A stretch of DNA of 32,917 nt, taken from contig DFSS01000002.1 of NCBI GenBank assembly GCA_002381225.1, positions 1,882 to 34,798 of the forward strand, given 5' to 3'. The translations under genes were made by a program, and so were the position numbers. This DNA comes from Flavobacteriales bacterium UBA3431 (GTDB taxonomy: Bacteria > Bacteroidota > Bacteroidia > Flavobacteriales > Schleiferiaceae). Every line of letters begins with the position of its first letter. The first letter of the stretch is position 1. The notes beneath the pieces were generated by a model, which saw only the letters and a list, made by a program, of their open reading frames with translations, was not told the DNA's origin and did not search any database. Shown here piece by piece: positions 30,273-32,917 of the stretch.

Positions 30273-31176
30273 ATGCGCTTGGCTGAAGGAGCTGCGCAAA
30301 GGCGGCTTCGAGGGTGGGGTAGTGGAAGGCAAATCCCAGGCTTTCCCATTTCGCCGCGGAACATTTGGTGCTCATCAAACCTACTTGGGCCATTTCACCC
30401 AAAGCCAGACGCAAGGCCCACGCCGGCACCGGGGGCAAGAAGTAGGGGCGTCTTAGGCTACGGGCGAGCGTCCTCGAAAAATCCGCATTGGTCACGGAAT
30501 AGGGTCCGACCCCGTTCCAAACCCCCTCGACTGAATTTTCGGCGAGGTAGGCAAATTGGCGGGCCAAATCATCCACATGGATCCAAGGCATCCAATGGCG
30601 ACCATGCCCTAATGGAGCGCCCAATCCCAGCCTGAATACCGGAAGTAGGGATGCCATGACGCCGCTACCATGTCCTAGAACGATACCAATTCGAAGTTTC
30701 GCGATGCGCAGCCCCAGGCCGGCCATGCGGTCCACACTGGCCTCCCATTGGTGCACTACGTCCCCGAGGAAGCCTTGGGGTTCGCCTTCGTTTTCCGTGT
30801 AAAGATGATTAGGATGGTTGGGGTAAATGCCTACGGCGGATGCACTGATCAGCGCTTCAGGACGCTGATCCACAGGGAGTTTAGCGATGGCTGCTTCCAG
30901 GGTGGCGCTGCCTTTGACTCGGCTGGCCAGAATGGCTGCTTTGTGTCGGGCGGTCCAGCGCTCGGCGACGTTAGCACCGGCCAAATGAATCACGTGCGTG
31001 ACACCTATGAGCGACTCGGCATCCATAGATCCTTCGAGCGGGTTCCAGTGGTAGCGCTTAGGGGACTGGGCTTTCTGGGTAGAGAGGAGCCGTACTTCGT
31101 GCCCCTGCTCTTCCAAAAGTCGCGTAAGTGCCTGGCCGACCAGACCTGTCCCACCGGTGATTAAAAATGTGTGCAT
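30271..31176 (-). CDS. TIGR01777 family SDR epimerase
   Basis: A 301-residue extended short-chain dehydrogenase-like protein (YfcH type). The NAD(P) site is LITGGTGLVGQAL near the N-terminus; VIHLAGANVAERW is the second nucleotide strand. SASAVGIYP holds the Tyr of the active-site region, and WIHVDDLARQF and the C-terminal DUF1731 (VPAWALRLALGEMAQVGLMSTKCSAAKWESLGFAFHYPTLEAAF) complete the family. The biochemical role is undetermined; some homologues act near cell division or sugar metabolism. ATGs at 31176 and 31179 are adjacent; 31176 is taken because it gives MHTFLITGGTG and six bases from the box. Convergent to yceI. Confidence 0.9.
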   Translation of the reverse strand: MHTFLITGGTGLVGQALTRLLEEQGHEVRLLSTQKAQSPKRYHWNPLEGSMDAESLIGVTHVIHLAGANVAERWTARHKAAILASRVKGSATLEAAIAKLPVDQRPEALISASAVGIYPNHPNHLYTENEGEPQGFLGDVVHQWEASVDRMAGLGLRIAKLRIGIVLGHGSGVMASLLPVFRLGLGAPLGHGRHWMPWIHVDDLARQFAYLAENSVEGVWNGVGPYSVTNADFSRTLARSLRRPYFLPPVPAWALRLALGEMAQVGLMSTKCSAAKWESLGFAFHYPTLEAAFAQLLQPSA

Positions 31177-31182
31177 CATCGA

Positions 31183-31201
31183 CAAAAGAACCGCATTTTT
31201 G
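31183..31201. promoter_or_regulatory. Back-to-back divergent promoter boxes (epimerase / unknown gene)
   Basis: The minus-strand box TTCTTTTG (31190-31183) ends six bases before ATG 31176. The plus-strand box CATTTTTG (31194-31201) ends 16 bases before ATG 31218. Each has one mismatch, and the gap between them is three bases. Third case of this layout in the window. Confidence 0.42.
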
Positions 31202-31217
31202 CGTCTCAGTTCACCGC

Positions 31218-31790
31218 ATGCACGATTTAAAACCACATCCAGGTTGGGAGAGTCGCTATCGAGCGACTAACGACCCGAGGAGCCCCTTCTACATGGACCA
31301 GGGAGCCCCGGAGCGCGAAGGCTATCACCGCATGTATGATTTTGTGATCCACCCGGAATGGGACAGTATTGGATGTGAAACGCTCTACGTGAAACTGCTC
31401 TTCGCCGACTACGACCAAGGATATGCCGTAGTGGAACTGCTCGGGGAATGGAACGATGCGGTTCACAACGATGTGATGGAGATGAAGCGACGCCTGGCGG
31501 ATCCCCTGAATTCGCAAGGAATCGATAAATTCCTTTTTTTGGCCGACAACCTTCTCAATTTTCATGGAGGCGAGGAAGATTACTATGCCGAATGGGCTGA
31601 AGATTGCGAGGCCGGCTGGATTGTCCTGCTCAATGCCCGCGATCATATCCTACAAGATCTCCGAACGGCCCGGTTGAGCCCGTACCTCTGGGCCGGAGAA
31701 CGCTACCGGTTTTCCGGTTGGCGCATACAAGATCCCTTGGCACTATGCCAAGCCGTAGATCTACTTATTCAAAAACAGTTGGGCGCTTAG
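31218..31790 (+). CDS. Protein of unknown function
   Basis: A 190-residue, probably cytosolic protein, acidic and rich in Tyr and Trp. No known domain was recognised. Landmarks are GWESRYRATNDPRSPFY, GYHRMYDFVIHPEWDSIGCETLYVKLLFADYDQGYAVVELLGEW, NFHGGEEDYYAEWAEDCEAGWIVLLNARDHILQDL and the ending QDPLALCQAVDLLIQKQLGA. The mixture of strands then helices suggests a compact alpha/beta fold. The ATG at 31167 would lie within the divergent gene and upstream of the -7-like box, so 31218 is used. Its TAG overlaps the ilvE stop in TTAG (31787-31790). Confidence 0.72.
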   Translation: MHDLKPHPGWESRYRATNDPRSPFYMDQGAPEREGYHRMYDFVIHPEWDSIGCETLYVKLLFADYDQGYAVVELLGEWNDAVHNDVMEMKRRLADPLNSQGIDKFLFLADNLLNFHGGEEDYYAEWAEDCEAGWIVLLNARDHILQDLRTARLSPYLWAGERYRFSGWRIQDPLALCQAVDLLIQKQLGA

Positions 31791-32830
31791 ATCTTGGTCA
31801 TCCACCCATGGTGGTCGGCGCTACGGCCATATCGGATATCCGCCAGCGCCGCTTTTACTCGCATGGCGAGGCCTTCTGAGGGAGCCGGAACGGGGAGGAT
31901 CTCGCCGATATATCCCAGGCCATCAATGGGACTGACTACCGCAGCGGTTCCCATGCCAAAGGCTTCTTCCAGGCGGCCTTCGCGGGCCGCGGAGACGATT
32001 TCCTCCACAGAAATGCGTCGTTCTTCCACGGGAATGCCCCATTCTTTGGCCAAAACAAGGATGGACTCGCGGGTGATGCCTTCCAAAATTCGGTCCGATA
32101 AGGCCGGGGTAAGGAGGGTGCCATCCACCACAAAGGCGACGTTCATGGTGCCCGCCTCTTCGAGGTAGGCATGGTCTGCGTGATCGGTCCAAAGGACTTG
32201 CTGGAAGCCTTCTTCTACGGCTTTCCGCGTTGCCAAGAACGCCCCGCCATAGTTTCCGGCCGCTTTCGCATACCCCACCCCACCTTGAGCGGCCCGGGTG
32301 AAATGCTGTTCTATCTTAACCTTGACGGGCTTGGTGTACAATTCCCCAACAGGGCTAGTCACAATCGCAAACGTGTATTCTTCGGAAGGCCGCGCCGCTA
32401 CAAATTCAGAGCTTGAAAAAAGGAAAGGACGGAGGTACAGGGCCGTGTTGGCTCCACGAGGAACCCATTCAGCATCGAGGCGAATCAACTCCATCAATCC
32501 TTCCATGAAAAGTTCCTTTGGGACTTCAGGGATAAGCATGCGTGCGCCAGATTTATTCAGGCGTTCCCAGTTGCGCTCAGGGCGAAAGATGGCGATACTC
32601 CCATCTTCTTGGCGGTAGGCTTTCTGACCTTCAAAAACGGCTTGACCGTAGTGGAGTGCGTGCAAACCCAGACCTTGCTTCAGCGATCCATAGGGCTGGA
32701 TTATGCCTTCACCCCAGGATCCATTCTTGTATTCGCACATAAAAATGTGGTCGGAGAGACCGGCGCCAAAGCCTAGGTTGTTGAAGTCTATGGTGGAGAG
32801 GCGAGATTCTGTCGTCGTCGTAACTTTCAT
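31787..32830 (-). CDS. ilvE: Branched-chain amino acid aminotransferase
   Basis: A 347-residue fold-type IV PLP aminotransferase. It interconverts leucine, isoleucine and valine with their 2-oxo acids using 2-oxoglutarate and glutamate. The PLP lysine is Lys189 in GYAKAAGNYGG. YLEEAGTMNVAF (222-233) and the C-terminal EAFGMGTAAVVSPI (289-302) are the family blocks, and ALHYGQAVFEGQKAYR (58-73) the substrate-side loop. It resembles the longer eukaryote-like BCAT class. The start at 32830 is preceded by a perfect -7 box 46 bases upstream. Its stop overlaps the convergent gene's stop. Confidence 0.94.
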   Translation of the reverse strand: MKVTTTTESRLSTIDFNNLGFGAGLSDHIFMCEYKNGSWGEGIIQPYGSLKQGLGLHALHYGQAVFEGQKAYRQEDGSIAIFRPERNWERLNKSGARMLIPEVPKELFMEGLMELIRLDAEWVPRGANTALYLRPFLFSSSEFVAARPSEEYTFAIVTSPVGELYTKPVKVKIEQHFTRAAQGGVGYAKAAGNYGGAFLATRKAVEEGFQQVLWTDHADHAYLEEAGTMNVAFVVDGTLLTPALSDRILEGITRESILVLAKEWGIPVEERRISVEEIVSAAREGRLEEAFGMGTAAVVSPIDGLGYIGEILPVPAPSEGLAMRVKAALADIRYGRSADHHGWMTKI

Positions 32831-32876
32831 AATCGAGGGAAGCAGGGTTGTGGGGCGTCGCGCGGCTAAGCCGCTG

Positions 32877-32906
32877 CAAAGGTACGAAGGATTGATTGTA
32901 CCTTTG
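32877..32906. promoter_or_regulatory. Divergent promoters: ilvE (minus) and a gene beyond the right edge (plus)
   Basis: The minus-strand box TACCTTTG (32884-32877) and the plus-strand box TACCTTTG (32899-32906) are both perfect and 14 bases apart. The minus promoter has a TTTG about 23 bases upstream that could be its -33 element, and gives ilvE a leader of about 43 bases. The plus one implies a gene starting just outside the window. Confidence 0.68.
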
Positions 32907-32917
32907 TCAAAACCCCT

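Noticed and set aside
1..32917. CRISPR arrays, tRNA or rRNA genes, insertion sequences, prophage
   Set aside because: No regularly spaced repeats, cloverleaf sequences, transposase genes or terminal inverted repeats were seen; nearly every base belongs to ordinary chromosomal genes.

Overview
The window is about 33 kb of a densely coding chromosome from a member of the Bacteroidota, most likely a moderately GC-rich, marine-type Flavobacteriales lineage (Cryomorphaceae/Schleiferiaceae-like; the genus cannot be read from the sequence). The evidence is the recurring Bacteroidota -7 promoter box TAnnTTTG, the near absence of Shine-Dalgarno sequences, and lineage-typical genes: a DUF4293 gene divergent from rho, a DUF5777 barrel, a Rho with a long Arg/Asp/Gly-rich insert, a secreted protein with a probable type IX sorting domain, and an STAS-like protein behind pyrB. 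No rRNA, tRNA, insertion sequence, prophage or CRISPR array was seen. No gene-free stretch exceeds 300 bases; the longest are about 125 bases (512-636, holding the icd terminator) and 138 bases (29441-29578, a regulated promoter).

Layout. 1-511: 3' end of isocitrate dehydrogenase (icd). 637-7592: surface-polysaccharide region with an aldo/keto reductase and two family 2 glycosyltransferases in one overlapping minus-strand operon, a divergent sulfotransferase, and a minus-strand operon of a MacB/FtsX-type permease, an O-antigen-type ABC permease and its ATPase with a C-terminal glycan-binding-type domain. 7645-8469: putative type IX secretion cargo. 8567-10834: aconitase. 10902-12185: UMF1-type MFS transporter. 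12196-13993: compact operon of a monoheme cytochrome c lipoprotein, a YceI protein and a DUF5777 outer-membrane barrel. 14069-15259: L-2-hydroxyglutarate oxidase. 15263-17611: purB followed directly by an aspartoacylase-family zinc hydrolase. 17620-18057: orphan HSDR_N-type nuclease-fold protein. 18090-21019: acyltransferase, MbnP-like lipoprotein and Mpl-type Mur ligase operon. 21031-23507: pyrR-pyrB-STAS-like-envelope protein operon. 23602-25793: rho and the divergent DUF4293 gene. 25798-28869: YfcE-type phosphoesterase, divergent truA, and an MsbA-like exporter. 28889-32830: PH-like membrane protein, a second YceI lipoprotein under a palindrome-flanked promoter, a TIGR01777 epimerase, an unknown conserved-type protein, and ilvE. 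A further promoter points out of the right edge.

Two themes stand out. First, compaction: start/stop overlaps of 1-8 bases, convergent genes sharing a four-base double stop, a terminator T-tract touching the next promoter, divergent start codons two bases apart, and promoters embedded in neighbouring genes. In many genes the -7 box lies only 4-10 bases before the start codon, predicting leaderless or nearly leaderless mRNAs. Second, envelope electron-transfer and stress modules: the cytochrome c/YceI/DUF5777 operon and the separately regulated YceI lipoprotein are the best candidates here for an under-described system. Family assignments come from reading the sequences by eye; no database search was run.
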